Source of the DNA: Symbiodinium natans
Taxonomy: Eukaryota > Sar > Dinophyceae > Suessiales > Symbiodiniaceae
Assembly (NCBI GenBank): GCA_905221605.1
Contig: CAJNDS010002139.1
Location: forward strand, 436,001 to 500,000
Direction: 5' to 3'
DNA: 64,000 nt
The translations under genes were made by a program, and so were the position numbers. The first letter of the stretch is position 1; each line of letters begins with the position of its first letter. Positions 41,701-55,800 of this stretch are shown here, in pieces. The notes below the pieces were generated by a model. The model ran no database searches. It had not been told where the DNA came from and saw nothing but the letters and a program-made list of their open reading frames with translations.

Positions 41701-44700
41701 ATGGCTTCAGGTTTTTCCCCAGGGGCGTGCCGAAAATCTGGATGTCAGTTGGGCTTGCAACGGCAATGCCCAACCCTACCTTAAGAGCCCATAACCTACT
41801 ATGCAGACTACTGCTTTAAAAAAATAAGGATTCTTAGGCTACTTGCGAAGAAGTAGGCTTTCCAGTGATTTCGGCTTCTCCCCTTTGCTCAGTTGGCCCT
41901 TGGAAGACCTCCCAAAAACCGTCGTAAATAGGCCCTGTTAATGTTGAAGAAAGCAACGAATATAGAACAGCACCCAAGGGCTAACCAAGGTGAAGGCGGG
42001 ACTTCGTCTTTGAGGGCTGTTCGCCCTTTCAAGGTTCAACGGAACCCCTGAGTCCCTGAGCTTCACATTTGAGGGCAACGGCTCGGTTGCACTGACCTGC
42101 ATCCCTCTAAACCTTCTCCTCATCCTCCGAGTCTTCCTGCTGCTTGCCATGCTGTGCCACCCGCTGCTTCTCTGCCAGAGCCTCCAAGTAGCGCTGGTGC
42201 ATCTCTGACAAAGCCTGCTCGAGCTCCTCGACACCCCTCTCACGCATCTCCAGCGAGGTTTGCTTCAAACGGCTGTCGTACTCGCGAACTGCCACAACTT
42301 TCTCCCTTGTGGCAAGCTCCAATCGTGGATCTGTGTGCTGTATGGCATCAGTGTCGACTCCTACCCAAATGGAGAGGCGTTTGTCGTCCAAAGACAGCTT
42401 GTAAGGCACTATTTTGGCTTGGACACCCTTGGGACAGCTGAGGCAACGGAGGGAGCTGACGTCACGCGGGGCCAATGCTGTCTCAATGGTCTCCTCCACA
42501 AGGGTGGTGTACTCATGGCATCGGAGGCCTCTGTAGTTGAAAGTTGCTGCTGCTGCGCCAGCAGCTGCAAGAGAACATCCAGTAATGAGCTGGTCCAAAA
42601 TCTGCCGGTCTTTGGGCAAACGTACTAGCTCTGTGAGGTGCGTGTTTTCCCTCATGGGTCCCATGTATGCCTCCAACCCTGGCGACGATTCAACTACATG
42701 GCCGGATTCTATGCTGATGCTGAGCCATGCACCTCCACCTCTTTTCAGCAACTTGTTGATTGCCAGTCGGCATCGATGAAGCTCCGCGCACGCTGAGCAC
42801 CAAATACGCTCGGCTAGGTACGCAGGAACCAGCATGCAGAAGGCCGCCAAGAAGCATGGCACACCTGGCACGCCGGTCGTCTGTTGCAGGACGATCAAAG
42901 CGGCGCCATAGGTACCCACAGCAAGGGTTTCGGTGCCGCACCTATACTCCCCTTAGAACCTTAATAAAACTAGTGTTTTTGATATCCTCTTGGGTTTTTT
43001 ATAAACAAAAAAAGAATAACTCCCCAAGGGGGATATAGGCACATGGTCACAAGGACGATGATCCAAAACATCGCCAGGTGCTCGGAGCACAGGCCATTTC
43101 TGCGCTCCCAGGCTGCAGAACCCTCATCATCCGTGCCGACTACGTGCCAAGCGGCTCGCCAAGTGTGCACGGCCGCTGCCAAGCCGAGAAAGATGTCGGG
43201 ACGCGATGGTGCTGGGTCCCTAAAGGCCGGTACAAAGCCAGCAAACAGTAGGAGGAATCCAAATATCAGGTTGTTCAGTACCAGCCAATAATTGAATCCG
43301 GACTCCATACCCTCCGCCAGGAGCGCAGCAATGAACACTGCCAACGTCGTCAGAGCACGAACCCAGCGACGGCTGAGGACGCTCCACGCGTAGCCGGGAG
43401 TGGAAGGAAGCATGTTCCGCTGAACGTAGTGATAGATGCTTCCCATAGGAAGGAAGCAGCAGATGTCCCGAAAGACTGGGGGGCGCTGGGGCTTTTCCTC
43501 AGGTACCTTGACTTTTCCCTAAACAAAGATGTATCAGTTAACTTACAAGTCAAATCGTAACTAGAACACAAGACATTGGGATTTTCTCCCTCATACTAAC
43601 ATTCGTTAATAGGGATTAATAGGGGTACTCTCATCATAATCCCTATTGAGGACTGTTCGTATAAGGGGGAACATCCCAAACAAAACGCTATACGACTCCT
43701 TATTACTACTTTAAGGCCCAGGCGCTGCCTCCCCCTCGCTCTCCTGTGAGGCCAGTCCGGTCTCAAGATCCGGTGCTTCAAGCAGCGGCTCAGCTGATGC
43801 CATGATCGTCAAAGTTAAGGCGCACAAAGGCGACGCAGGTCTACAGCTTGAGGCGCACAGCAAGCTGAGGCCGGAGAAGGAGGTTCTGACCCCAAATCCG
43901 GAAACCCTGCTGTTCCTACGTGTGCAGCACTAGGCGACCGCGAAGGCTTACGGGTTTACGGCTTTACGGGTTCACGGGTTTACGGGAACTGGGAAAGGCT
44001 GTTTTCATCGACTTCTGCTACCCGAAAGGGCCTAAGTCACCCCTAGGCCTCAAGCAGCAGCATGAGGGTGCAAGTATTGAAAGCCGTAGCCTTTGAGTTC
44101 AATCCCTGAGCCTTGCAACCTCAAGTCTTTAGGGGTTTAGGGTTTTAGGATTTAGGTTTAGGATTTAACGTCCCGGTTTAGGGTTAGCGTAGGAAGCTTA
44201 CCTCGTTCATAGAGCCCTCCGAAGCGCCGGGACTCTCCAAGCCCCCCCCTCTCCCTATACTCCCGACCCGGACATCTATTCCAGCGTCCTACCAATAGGG
44301 CAGGTAAAGCCCTAAAACCCTAAACCCCATTACTTATTTACTGAACCCTAAACCCTAAACCCTAAACCCTAAACCCTAAACCCCAAACCCTAAACCCTAA
44401 ACCCTAAACCCCAAACCCTAAACCCTAAACCCTAAACCCTAAACCCTGAGAAAAAAACGAGTTCAACTTGGGGATGGTGGGATTTCACTGCTGCAAGGAA
44501 GTTCGAGGCAACCTCTTCGACTACTACAACCTCAAGCCCCCGAAGACTCGAAGACTCCATACACCCCCCCTTTTAAAGGGTTCAGGCTTCCGGGTTTAGG
44601 ATTTAGGGGTTTAGGGTTGAGTTTCGGGTTTAGGGTTTAGGGTGTTTTAGGGTTTAGGGTTTAGGGTCTAGGGTTTAGGGCTTTTTAGGGTTTGGGTTTA

Positions 44701-46417
44701 GGAGCCCTAAACCCCAATCGCAGCTCACAGATGCACCTCATGGGAAGCCGCTGGGACGGATCTTGCTGCAGCAAGCCCTGGTTTAGGGTTTAGGGTTTAG
44801 GGTTTAGAGTTTGGGGTTTAGGGTTTGGGGTTTGGGGTTTAGGGTTTAGGGTTTAGGGTTTAGGGTTTGGGGTTTGGGGTTTGAAGTTTGGCACTTGGGG
44901 TTTGGGGTTCAAGGTCTAGGGCTTGGGGGACAACAAAGAGGCTCTCAGGTTAGGTGGAGACTTTGATAGCACGTTAAACCCCACTTGCGGTTGTAGGCTT
45001 TCGGTGTTTCGGGTTCTCAATAAACCCTGACCTCCTAAACCCTAAACCCTAATAACCCTAAAACCCAAAACATCGCAAAAAAACCTGAAAACCCTAAAAC
45101 CCTGCAAAGCTAAACCCTTGGCTGTCTTGGGGCGAGTCAAGGGCCCTTCTTGCCGGCCCGAGAGACTCCTTCTGGTTTTGAATCTCAGTTGGGCTTAGGG
45201 TCCTCCATTCTGATACGGTCAGTTCTCAAAACCATGGTTTAGGGTTTAGGGTTTGGGGTTTAGGGTTTCGGGTTTGGGGTTGGGGTTCAGGGTTTAGGGC
45301 CTAGGGTTTCTATGGCTTAGGGTTGAGGGAAAATTATGGTCCCTTTTTGGGAACCGAAATATTAGGGATCACCTTAAAATAGTATTCCCGAACAGGGGTC
45401 CTAACTTAGAGAATCCCCCATGTCTTCAAGAAGTAATTTCTATCCGCCCCAACAAAGTACATCAACCCCCGATCGGAAAACTCCCAACCGCGACGCCGTC
45501 AAAGGGCCCTAAACCCCAAACCCTGTAAAACCCTAAACCCCAACCCTGAACCATAAAAACCCTAGACCGTAAACCTCTGAATCCCGAGAACCCGAAGGCC
45601 CCTAAGCTTTGAGGGTTTCGGGTTGAGGGTTCCTAAACCACAAAACCCTGTAGCTGCAGCCCTTAACCCCTGGGGTATAGGTTTAGGGCTTCAGGTTTCA
45701 GGGTTCAGGGTTTAGGGTTTAGGGTTTAGAACGCCTAGATCACGAAATCCTGCAGCCCGCAGCCCCAAGCCTCAATGAGGGACTTGCATGAGGCATTGAC
45801 CTGCGCTGGGAAAGGCACCTGGGCGTCTTCTCAATAAGGCAGGGGAGATGCAAAGGCTTCTGGGGCTTAGGGTTTAGGGCTTATAGGGTTTAGGGCTTAT
45901 AGGGGCCCCAGCAGGCCTAGGATCTAGTTGGTTTTGGTACCCTAGACCCTAAACTTGCTTGGTGCCTCAAGCTTGGGAGACACAAGGCTCGGGCACACAT
46001 GGAAGCACAGTAGGGTGACCCAGAAGCGCACGGCGTGTCAAAAAGATTCCAAGATTGAGGGCTGCAGCTGGATCCCCACATTGCTTAGGCCTGCAGCTCA
46101 TGCTTTACGGCTTGGGGTTGAGGGTTGAGGGTTGAGGCTTGAGGCTTGAGGCTTGAGGCTTGAGGGTTGAGGGTTCAGGGTTCAGGGTTCAGGGTTCAGG
46201 GTTCAGGGTTGAGGGTTGAGGGTTGAGGGTTGAGGGTCGAGGGTTGAGGGTTGAGGGTTGACAGGGTTTAGGGTTCAGGGTTCAGGGTTTAGGGTTTAGG
46301 GGATGGCATAGCCAAAGGGGAGCAAGTGGCAGCGCATCCTTCTCCTGATCCTGCCCGTCCTATCTCTGCATACTTCTCAAGAGTCCCGCGAGTCGAATGA
46401 TAGCCCTCAGAACCAAT

Positions 46418-46467
<50 letters not shown>

Positions 46468-46792
46468 ATGGGGTATGGACTGCCTTTCCCTCCTGTAGCC
46501 GTAGCCCCTTAGCCGAATAGAACTGACGGATCAAACCGGGACTCTACTCCAAACCCTGATCCCCTGAATCGTTGCGAGTGTGCGACGCCCTCCGGACCCA
46601 CCCTAAACCCTTGACCCTAAACCCTAAGCCCTAAACCCTAAACCTAAACCCCAAACCCTTTCAGGTTCGGGAATGCGACCCGCCTTCTGAATGCCCTTGG
46701 TCACCTTGGCGTAGATCTGCCTCGGTGGCTCTTGCGCTCCATCTTGAGAGCGGTTGCTTGGTCAGTAAACTTCAAAGCCTAAACCCTAAACC

Positions 46793-46866
<74 letters not shown>

Positions 46867-49800
46867 ACCCTAAACCCTAAACCCTAAACCCTAAACCCTA
46901 AACCCTAAACCCTAACCCTAAACTCCAAACCCTAAACCCTAAACCCCAATGGCACCCTGCACCCTCCAAACCCTTCTCCAAAAGCATCCGAGCAGCATGG
47001 GGTAGGCACTCTCGAAGGGAGGGTGACCGACCCTTGCACGCTTTCACCAGTGGACAAGGGTTCAGGGTTTAAGGTTTAAGGTTTAGGGTTTAGGGCTGTA
47101 GGCCTTATGAAAGCAAAGGTGAGGGGGTTGTGTGCTTTTGTTGTTGCTTCTCTTGAGGCATGGGTTCTGATTGCAAGGTTAGCAACTGCTGCGGACCTGG
47201 ACACCATGTGAATCATTGTGTTTTTGGCCAACATGTGGTTCCGTTGCTCTTCTTCTTTTTAGATCTATGTCATCCAACGTTGCTTTTTCTGCTGTCCAAT
47301 ACTGCACGAACAAGCAAGTATACAATTGCAAATGCTTGCATGCACACCTGCACACTTGCGCAAACATGCACGCTCCTGTAAAGGCAAAGCTACACGCGCT
47401 CGCGCCTACCTAACCTACATGCATATACACACACACACACACACACTCGCACGTACACGTCGTACCTACATGCATACATACATACATGCATGCATGCCTG
47501 GCGATGCCCGAGCATCCATACATCCCTACGTTGCGCGCCGCAAGCGCCCATACGCTGCATTCCATGATGTTCCACGCACTCAGACGTGCATACATGCATG
47601 CTCACAAGCCCACACAATACGACAGACTGAAATAGGTTCGAAGGTGAAGATGCATGCAGCAACAATATACCTATATATATATATATTTATTTATATTTAT
47701 ATTTATATTATAACATATAAATATATGTATATAATATGCTTTGATCAACAGCCCAAGGGGCATCAGCTCGAAGATGAGCACGCCTAGCGTCCACCAGTCC
47801 TCGGACGCTTTATCGGGTGGAAGCCGTTTCTTTGCTTTGTTGCCGACTGCCTAAACCCTAAACCCTAAACCCAAAACCCTCTTTTCAGTATAGTATTAAA
47901 ACCCTATAGTTTTCGTGGGCAATGGTCATTTCTTCGTGGGCAACGGTCATTTCTTCGTGGGCAATGGTCATTCTTCGTGGGCAATGGTCATTCCTTGGGC
48001 TTTAGGATTTAGGGGCTATTGGGGATTGGGCTTTAGGATTTGGGGCCTAGTTTTGGGCCTTGGGCTTTCCGGTTTAAGGGTAAGATGTTCGGATGTGGTG
48101 GGATTCTTTGGGCGGGTGGGTGTTGGTCGAGAGAATGGCTGGACTATTCTCTTCACGCTCAGAACTGCTGAACCCTAAACCCTAAACCCTAAATCACAAC
48201 TAGAATTCGACACACCCAAGACATTCTTTCCATGCCCAGGTTGCCTGTGCGCGGGTGGTCCGGTGGGGTGGGTCGCGGAGACTAGGAGATCAGGAGATTA
48301 GGGTTTAGGGTTTATCAAAGGCTTTAGGGACGCTGAAACCCTAAACCCTAACCCTTTTTGAGGGGCACGGAGGGCTTGAGGAAAGTTGAAGGACCCCATA
48401 ACATCCTCAGCCTGACGGACGGAGCTTAAAGGTTAAAACTTTAGCTTTTGGGGGACTACGTCGGGATTCGCCATTCGGGGCTTCGCCATTCGGGGCTTCG
48501 CCATTCGGGGCTTCGCCATTCGGGGCTTCGCCATTCGGGGCTTCGCCAGGGCTTGGGGTGAAGATGTAGGCTTTTACCGGTTAAACCCTAGGCTATAAGG
48601 TTTAGAGCATTTTAAGGTTTAGGGCTCAGGTCAATTTCGGCGGGCTTTGGGGGAATGAGGGCCTTATCTATACCCTTTAAGGGATTATGTTGGGCCCTGA
48701 TTCCCTCCCCTACTAAGAACCAGCCAGACTACCCACGTACAGGAACAATGTCCCAGGCCTCTTGTGCCTTCCCAGGATCGGACTCTGAGTATGATGGCCT
48801 AAACCCTAAACCCTAAACCCTAAACCCTGAGCCCCTAAACCCTGAGCCCCTAAACCCTAAACCTGAACCCTAAACCCAGAACCCTAAACCCTAAACCCTA
48901 AACCCTGCACCCTAAGCGCGCTGCGTGCCGCTTGTCCCAAACATTTAACGGAAGGGAGCCATGTCCCAACTCCGATCTCCGGAGCTCCCGAAGCCTAACC
49001 CCCCGACATGCCTAAGCCCTTCTAAACTCTGAGAATCATGCAGAGGGTTTAGGGTTTAGGGTTTAGGGTTTAGGGTTTAGGGTTTAGGGCTTAGGGCTTA
49101 GGGCTTAGGGTTTAGGGTTTAGGGTTTCGGATGTAGGGTTTCGGGTTAAGGGTTTAGGGTAGTCGTCCCCAAAAGAGTCACTGCTGAGCCGCCACGGCAT
49201 TCGTGTGGCCGGTCGACGCAATCAGCTCTGGGGCGAAGTAGTCTGGCGTCCTGAGAGTTTGGAGTTCAGGATCGTAGTCTTTAGGGTTCAGGGTCGTAGT
49301 CCTTAGGGTTTAGGGTTTAGGGTTTAGGGTTCCGGGTTCAGGGTTTAGGACTAGGGTAGTTGCATGGTGCCTTAATATCGCCCGTTAATTGGGGAACCCA
49401 TGTAACTATACCCCTCATATACCCTAGAAGCCCAAGGGCCCATAATTCAGAACCCGAAACCCGAAACCCCAAACCCTGAACCCTAAACCCTAAACCCTAA
49501 ACCCTAAACCCTAAACCCTGAACCCTAAACCCTAAACCCTAAACCCTAAACCCTAAACCCTAAACCCTAAACCCTAAACCCTAAACCCTAAACCCTAAAC
49601 CCTTTAAATAAGGTAAGGAACCATACTGCGGGACTATGTACCTTCCCTTAGACGTAGGGACCAGGGCTTAGGAAGCCGAGGGGGCCCAGGCTTCAAAGGA
49701 AGCTTAGGGGGATTTAGGGTTCAGGGTTCAGGGTTCAGGGTTCAGGGTTTCGGGTTTAGGGTTTAGGGTTTAGGGTTCAGGGTTTAGGGTTCAGTTAGGG

Positions 49801-52800
49801 TGTAGGGTGCAGGGGTTCTTTAGGGTTTAGGAGCTCCAGACTGACGTCTTCCCCTGGGCCGCACGCCCACAGCTTGTGAAGGTCTTGCCGATCACAAACC
49901 TGACACAGTTGCGGGCTTCTCGTAGGGTTCAAAACCCTTAGCCTAAGCCTTAAGCCGGAAGCCCTAAACCCTGAGCCCTAAGCCCTAAGCACTAAACTCC
50001 GACCCCATGGTTTGAGGGTAAGAGCTCGGACCTTCCCAACACTCCTAAACCCACTGAAAAACACCCAAAACCCCAAATAGCCCTAAAACCATAAAACCTT
50101 CCGTTGAGTTTTTTCGGGTTGCGTATTCGGGCCGAGGGATTGGGTTTAGGGTTTAGGGCCACAGAAGCCCTCGAAACCCTCCACCCGACAGCCAAAACAA
50201 CCCCTCAACCCTGATTGAACCCTGAACCCCGTCCACGAGCTTGGGGCTTACGGCAAAGCCCAAAACCCGAAACCCCAAACCCAAAACCCTAATTCAACCC
50301 TAAACCCTAAACCCCCTAAACCCTAAAACCCTAAAACCCTGAAACCCTGAAACCCTAAAAGCCTAAAAGCCTAAAAGCCTAAAAGCCTAAAAGCCGAAAA
50401 CCCTAAAACCCGAAAACCCTAAACACCCTGAAAACCCTAAAAACCCTAACAACCCTAAAACCCTAAAACCCTACAACCCTAAAACCCCTGAAAACCCTAA
50501 AACCTAAAAACCAAAAAAACCCTGAAAACCCTAAAACCTAAAAACCAAAAAAACCCTAAAGACCCTAAATACCCTAAAAACCCGAAAACCCTAAAACCCC
50601 TGAAAACTCTAAACCCTAAACCCTAAACCCTAAAACCCTAAACCCTAAACCCTAAACCCTACCATCCCTCGGCCCCTGGCTTGGCCAGGCCCATATCCGT
50701 GAGCTTGATGTGCCCGGACTCCGTCAGAAGCAGGTTCTCCGGCTTCAGGTCCTCTTTTGATGGGTTTAGGGTTTAGGGTTTAGGGTTTAGGGTTTAGGGT
50801 TTAGGGTTTAGGGTTTAGGGTTTAGGGTTTAGGGTTTAGGGTTTAGGGTTTAGCGTTTAGGGTTTAGCGTTTAGGGGGTTTAGGGTTTGGGGCTTGCAGT
50901 GTTTAGGGGATTGCGGGTTTAGGGGGTTTCAGGTTAGGGAAGGGGGTTGGGGGGTTTAGGGGGTTTAGGGGGTGTAGGGGGTTTAGGGAGCTTAGGGAGC
51001 TTAGGGACTTTAGGGAGTTAAAGAGTTAGGGTGGTGGCGCGCGGTTGGGGAGTTGAGTTGAGGGGTTTCGGGCTTTAGGGGGTTTAGGAGGCTTAAGGGG
51101 GCTTGGGGGGATTCGGGTTTTAGGGGTCCTGAGGTGACATGTTTTTTGGTTCTTGGGGTTTTAGTAGCTTCGGGTTTAGGGGTTAGGGCAGGGTTTAGGG
51201 TAGGGTTTAGGGTTTGGGGTTTGGGGTTTGAGGTTGAGGGTTAAGGAGTTGAGGGTTTCGACCAAAGCGCGTCTGTCTTGCCAACGGCGTCACAGGGAAG
51301 CCACGGAAATGCTGAATTGAGGAAGGGGCAAATTGCATCACCTCTCCGGCAGCCGTTTATTTTCGGCAGGCACCTCATCAATCTGCCGCTTCAAGCGGCC
51401 CAGCTCCTGATCTTGTGCTGCGCTCTGGCAGTCAGTTGCGTCACCATGGCACTGTTTTGCGCGGCCTCGAGCTACCGGCTGATGTCCGGCCACGGTCTGG
51501 GGCTCGGGATTTCCGGATTAAGGGCTACAGGGGTTTTGGGAGCTATGAGGGGTTAGGGTTGGAGTTTGGGATTTTCGGAATGAAAGAGGGTTCATGAATG
51601 AGGGGGCTTTGCTTCAGCAGTTAGACTCTGACTCCTTGCTACATGCTGAAACCTGATAATCCTGCTGGAGCTTAATAGAGTTTAGGGCTAGCTTGTCAAG
51701 AAAGAGGCTGACAAGTGAAAGTGAAGACATGCTGTGAGCTTGGATGTGTCTGCTTCAGCTGCTTAGCGCACGCATTTCAACGGCAGTGGCCACAAACGGG
51801 TGGAGGGGGGGAGGGCACAAGCACCACTCTTAAAACAGCAGCAAGTCCCAGTCACCACAATCCCTGCAGCTTCTCATGTGTGGCATCACCCTTGTTATTT
51901 TGTTATTGCTGCTACCATTGTTCTCATCGACATTGTTGCTGCTGCGGTTGTTGCTATTTCTGCTCTTAGTATGATTCCGCCTACGTACCCTTCTTCTTGG
52001 TAGCCCAGTAAGCATATTACAATAAGGGCACCCGTGTTTGGGTTGGTTACAATTATTATAAGGCAACCCAGAACCAAGAAAAAGGGTAAAGGGTACCACC
52101 GGGCTACCAAGTCTTGTACCATTCAGGTCTACACCCTGAAGCCGGTATGATCCCTAAACCCCAAACCTCAAACCCCAAACCCCAAACCCCAAACCCCAAA
52201 CCCCAAACCCCAAACCCCAAACCCTAAACCCTAAACCCTACACCCTGACGCCGTCGGTCCCGGTAGATGATGCGGCGTTCGTGGAGGTGCTCGAAGGCGA
52301 ACACCACGCCGGAGGTATAGTACCTCTGAGTCCGCCGACATCGACTGTAGGCCCGCAAAGGCAGGGCCTTAAATCCCAAAAAGTTTAGGGTTTAGGGCTT
52401 AGGGCTTTGGGTTCAGGGTTTAGGGTAAACCCCCAAAACGCTCCCCAAAAGCAAACGCCCCCCAAAAGCCTGTGGCGTAGGGGTGTTGGGCATTTGGACG
52501 TCTTTCGGGGTCTCTACTGGTTTAGGGTTTAGGCTTTAGGGCTTAGGGTTTCGGGTTTAGGGGCCTTATTGTCGTGCTAAATACCTTGGGGTTCCCTCCT
52601 TGGTTTAGGGCTCGGGTTTAGGGTTCAGGGTTAGGGTTTAGGGTTTCGGGTTTAGGGCTTAGGGTTTGGGGTTTAGGGCTTAGGGGTTTAGGGTTTCGGG
52701 TTTCGGGTTTAGGGTTTAGGGTTTAGGGTTTAGCGCAAGGGCAGAACCCACAAAAACAGTAGGTAAATGGAGCCCCCAGGTACTGTGCTGGGCTTCTGTG

Positions 52801-55800
52801 CTGTCTGGGGCCGGTGCTTGGCGTGCTTCTCACTGCCGTGGAAGCCTCTCCTGCGCAACAAGTGGCCGCTTCGGGTTTAGGATTTTAAGGTTTACGGTTA
52901 AACCCTAAACCCTAAACCCTAAACCCTTTTGAGGAGTAATGGGACTTCGAGCCCCTCAGAGAAAAATTTTGATTTTCTATAGTATGAAGGCTTCTGCATG
53001 TAAGACCCTGCAACAGGTCGGGTTCCCCCCTTAACAGCCCCAATTATGATACGCCTCATTTCACCACTTGAGTGCAAGTTCCATCGGCCTTCTAATTTTC
53101 CTTGGCCGCAAACAGCGGGGCCAAACGTCGAGGTTTTGGAACCCTCACCCTAGAACCCTGGACCCGAACTCCCCCCGAACCATAAGCACCCCAAGAATGG
53201 CACAGCTGCCCAGCCACACCAACCCCAAACAAGCAATAGCTTGAAGCGTATTCAGGGAGATGCTGCGACAGCCACGTGCTGCTACGGGAAACAAAATTGA
53301 CCCCATGAACCCCTAAACCCCTTAAACCTAAACCCTGCCATAAACCTGGAACCCTAACCTAAAGCCCTGACACCCTAACCCCTAACACCTGACCCCTACA
53401 CCCTACACCCTACACCCTACACCCTAAACCCTAAACCCTAAACCCCTCGTTCAACCCCGAAACCTTAAACCCTGGCTGAATGGATGCTGCATCGTCCTGT
53501 TGTAGGTCGCATAGAGCTCGCCACCGAGACAGGGCTCCAACAGGAAGTAGAGCGTCTGCGTGCCATTGTAGGTCTCCTTTTTGCAGCTGGAATCTAGGGG
53601 CTGACAGGTCGGGTTTAGAGTTTAGGGTTTAGGGTTCAGGGTTTAGGGTATAGGGTTTAGGGTTTCGGGTTTAAGGTTCTGGGTTTAGGGTTTAGGGTTC
53701 CGTTTGGGTTTAGGCTTTAAGGAGGCAGGGCGGTAGGGCTTCGAGACTTTGGCTTCCGCCCGGATTGAGTTTCCAGGGTCACAAGCCGAGTCGTCAGCTG
53801 AGCTTCCGATGACGGTGTTGGCCTGTAAACCCTGCTTCAGAACTCCCCCTTTTAAGGGAACAAAAAAGATTCTTCCTTGAAAGGGCAATATTGGGAGTAT
53901 TATCCTTGTTCTTAAGCATAGAGTAGCCTTTGAAAAAAGTGTATGTGGGGCTCGTTATACACTCAAAGAAGTGATGCTTAAAAATGTCCCCAAGGCCAAC
54001 CTAGTTAAGGAGCCTAAAAAACAGTTGCCATACCGATTTCTCCATGTCCATATTGTGGCCCATGAAATTCTATCAGGTTCCTTAACACCGGAAGCACCCC
54101 AGTAAAATGGCCTTCATCATGGTGCACCCACCTCCTCCATGACCCCCGGAATACGGCCCGAAGGGTGTGAGGATCCAGGACTGAAAATAGGAGTTGAATT
54201 CCGCGTATTGGAAGAACCAAGCTTGCAGCCAGCCATAGACTACCTGTTGCCCCCCCCCCCCCCCCAATCCAAAAAACAAATAACTATATATACATATATA
54301 TATATACACATATGTATGTATATAAACTCATATGTATATATATATATATATGCTCACCCCCCCCCCCCCCCCCAATGGACCCACCGCGGGTGGCAGCCGA
54401 GTCCTAGCCAGATCAAGGGAAAAACAACAAAACAAGAAACTAACAAAAACCAAAAAACCAAAAAAACCAAAAAAAACATCTTTTCCAAAACTATGGGGCT
54501 GGGGCCTCCAAAAGATGGGGGTTTTTTTGGTTTTCTCGAGAAAAAGATGGTTTTTTGGTTCGAAACCATCTTTTTCTCGAGAAAAAGATGGTTTTTGGAG
54601 GTCTTCTCCTGGTAAAACCATCTTTTTCTCGAGAAAAAGATGGTTTTTCGAAGGATGGTTGCTCAAAACCATCTTTTTCTCGAGAAAAAGATGGTTTCGA
54701 ACCAAAAAACCATCTTTTTCTCGAGAAAACCAAAAAAACCAAAAAAACCATCTTTTCCAAAACTATGGGGCTGGGGCCTCCAAAAGATGGTTTTTTTGGT
54801 TTTCTCGAGAAAAAGATGGTTTTTTTGGTTCGAAACCATCTTTTTCTCGAGAAAAAGATGGTTTCGAACCAAAAAAACCATCTTTTTCTCGAGAAAACCA
54901 AAAAAAAACCATCTTTTGGAGGCCCCAGCCCCATAGTTTTGGAAAAGATGTTTTTTTTTTTGTTTTGTTTTTTGTGTTTTTGGTTTTTTTTGGTTTTCTC
55001 GAGAAAAAGATGGTTTTTTGGTTCGAAAACATCTTTTTCTCGAGAAAAAGATGGTTTTGAGCAACCATCCTTCGAAAAACCATCTTTTCTCCAGAAAAAA
55101 GATGGTTTTACCAGGGGAAGACCTCCAAAAACCATCCTTTTCTCGAGAAAAAGATGGTTTCGAACCAAAACAACATCTTTTTCTCGAGAAAACCAAAAAA
55201 ACCATCTTTTGGAGGCCCCAGCCCCATAGTTTTGGAAAAGATTGTTTTTTTTTGTTTTTTTTTTTTAGTTTTTTTTGGTTTTCTCGAGAAAAACATGGTC
55301 TTTTGGTTCGAAACCATCTTTTTCTCGAGAAAAAGATGGTTTTGAGCAACCATCCTTCGAAAAACCATCTTTGTCGAGAAAAAGGTGGTTTTACCAGGAG
55401 AAGACCTCCAAAAACCAGCACTATAGGGTTATAAGGTTCTAATCCTTTAGGTATTGCCTAAACCTTTAACCCTAAACCTTTAACTTTAAACCCTGCAGGG
55501 TTAACCCCGTGAGAAATTTAGAGGTAGACCCCGAAAAGATCCTAAACCTTCTTACAGGGTGTAATGGTTTAAAAACCGATGTATACCTGCAGGTGCTGTA
55601 GGGTGCTAAGGTTCTGACCCTGAAGGGTTTAGGGTTAACGCTTCAATGCCCTCTAGGTTTAAATGCCTAAGTCTTAAACCCCAAACCTTCAAACCTTCAT
55701 CCTATGGGGTTTGAAGGTCAAGGGTTTAGGCTTGATTGCCGAGGGCTTTAGGGTCCTGACCCTAGAGGGTTTAGGGTTAAGGAATAGATGCCTAAACCTT

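Noticed and set aside
46289-46534. Proline-rich minus-strand frame
   Set aside because: Its proline run is the 46-base G homopolymer.
47326-47787. 153-codon His/Thr-rich plus-strand frame
   Set aside because: Low-complexity CA/CATA sequence; it overlaps a real minus-strand kinase exon at 47762-47799.
54139-55434. Several overlapping open frames of 100-252 codons on both strands
   Set aside because: They come from the palindrome block, whose unit lacks stops in most frames; the same peptides ([14 protein letters not shown]) recur in every frame.
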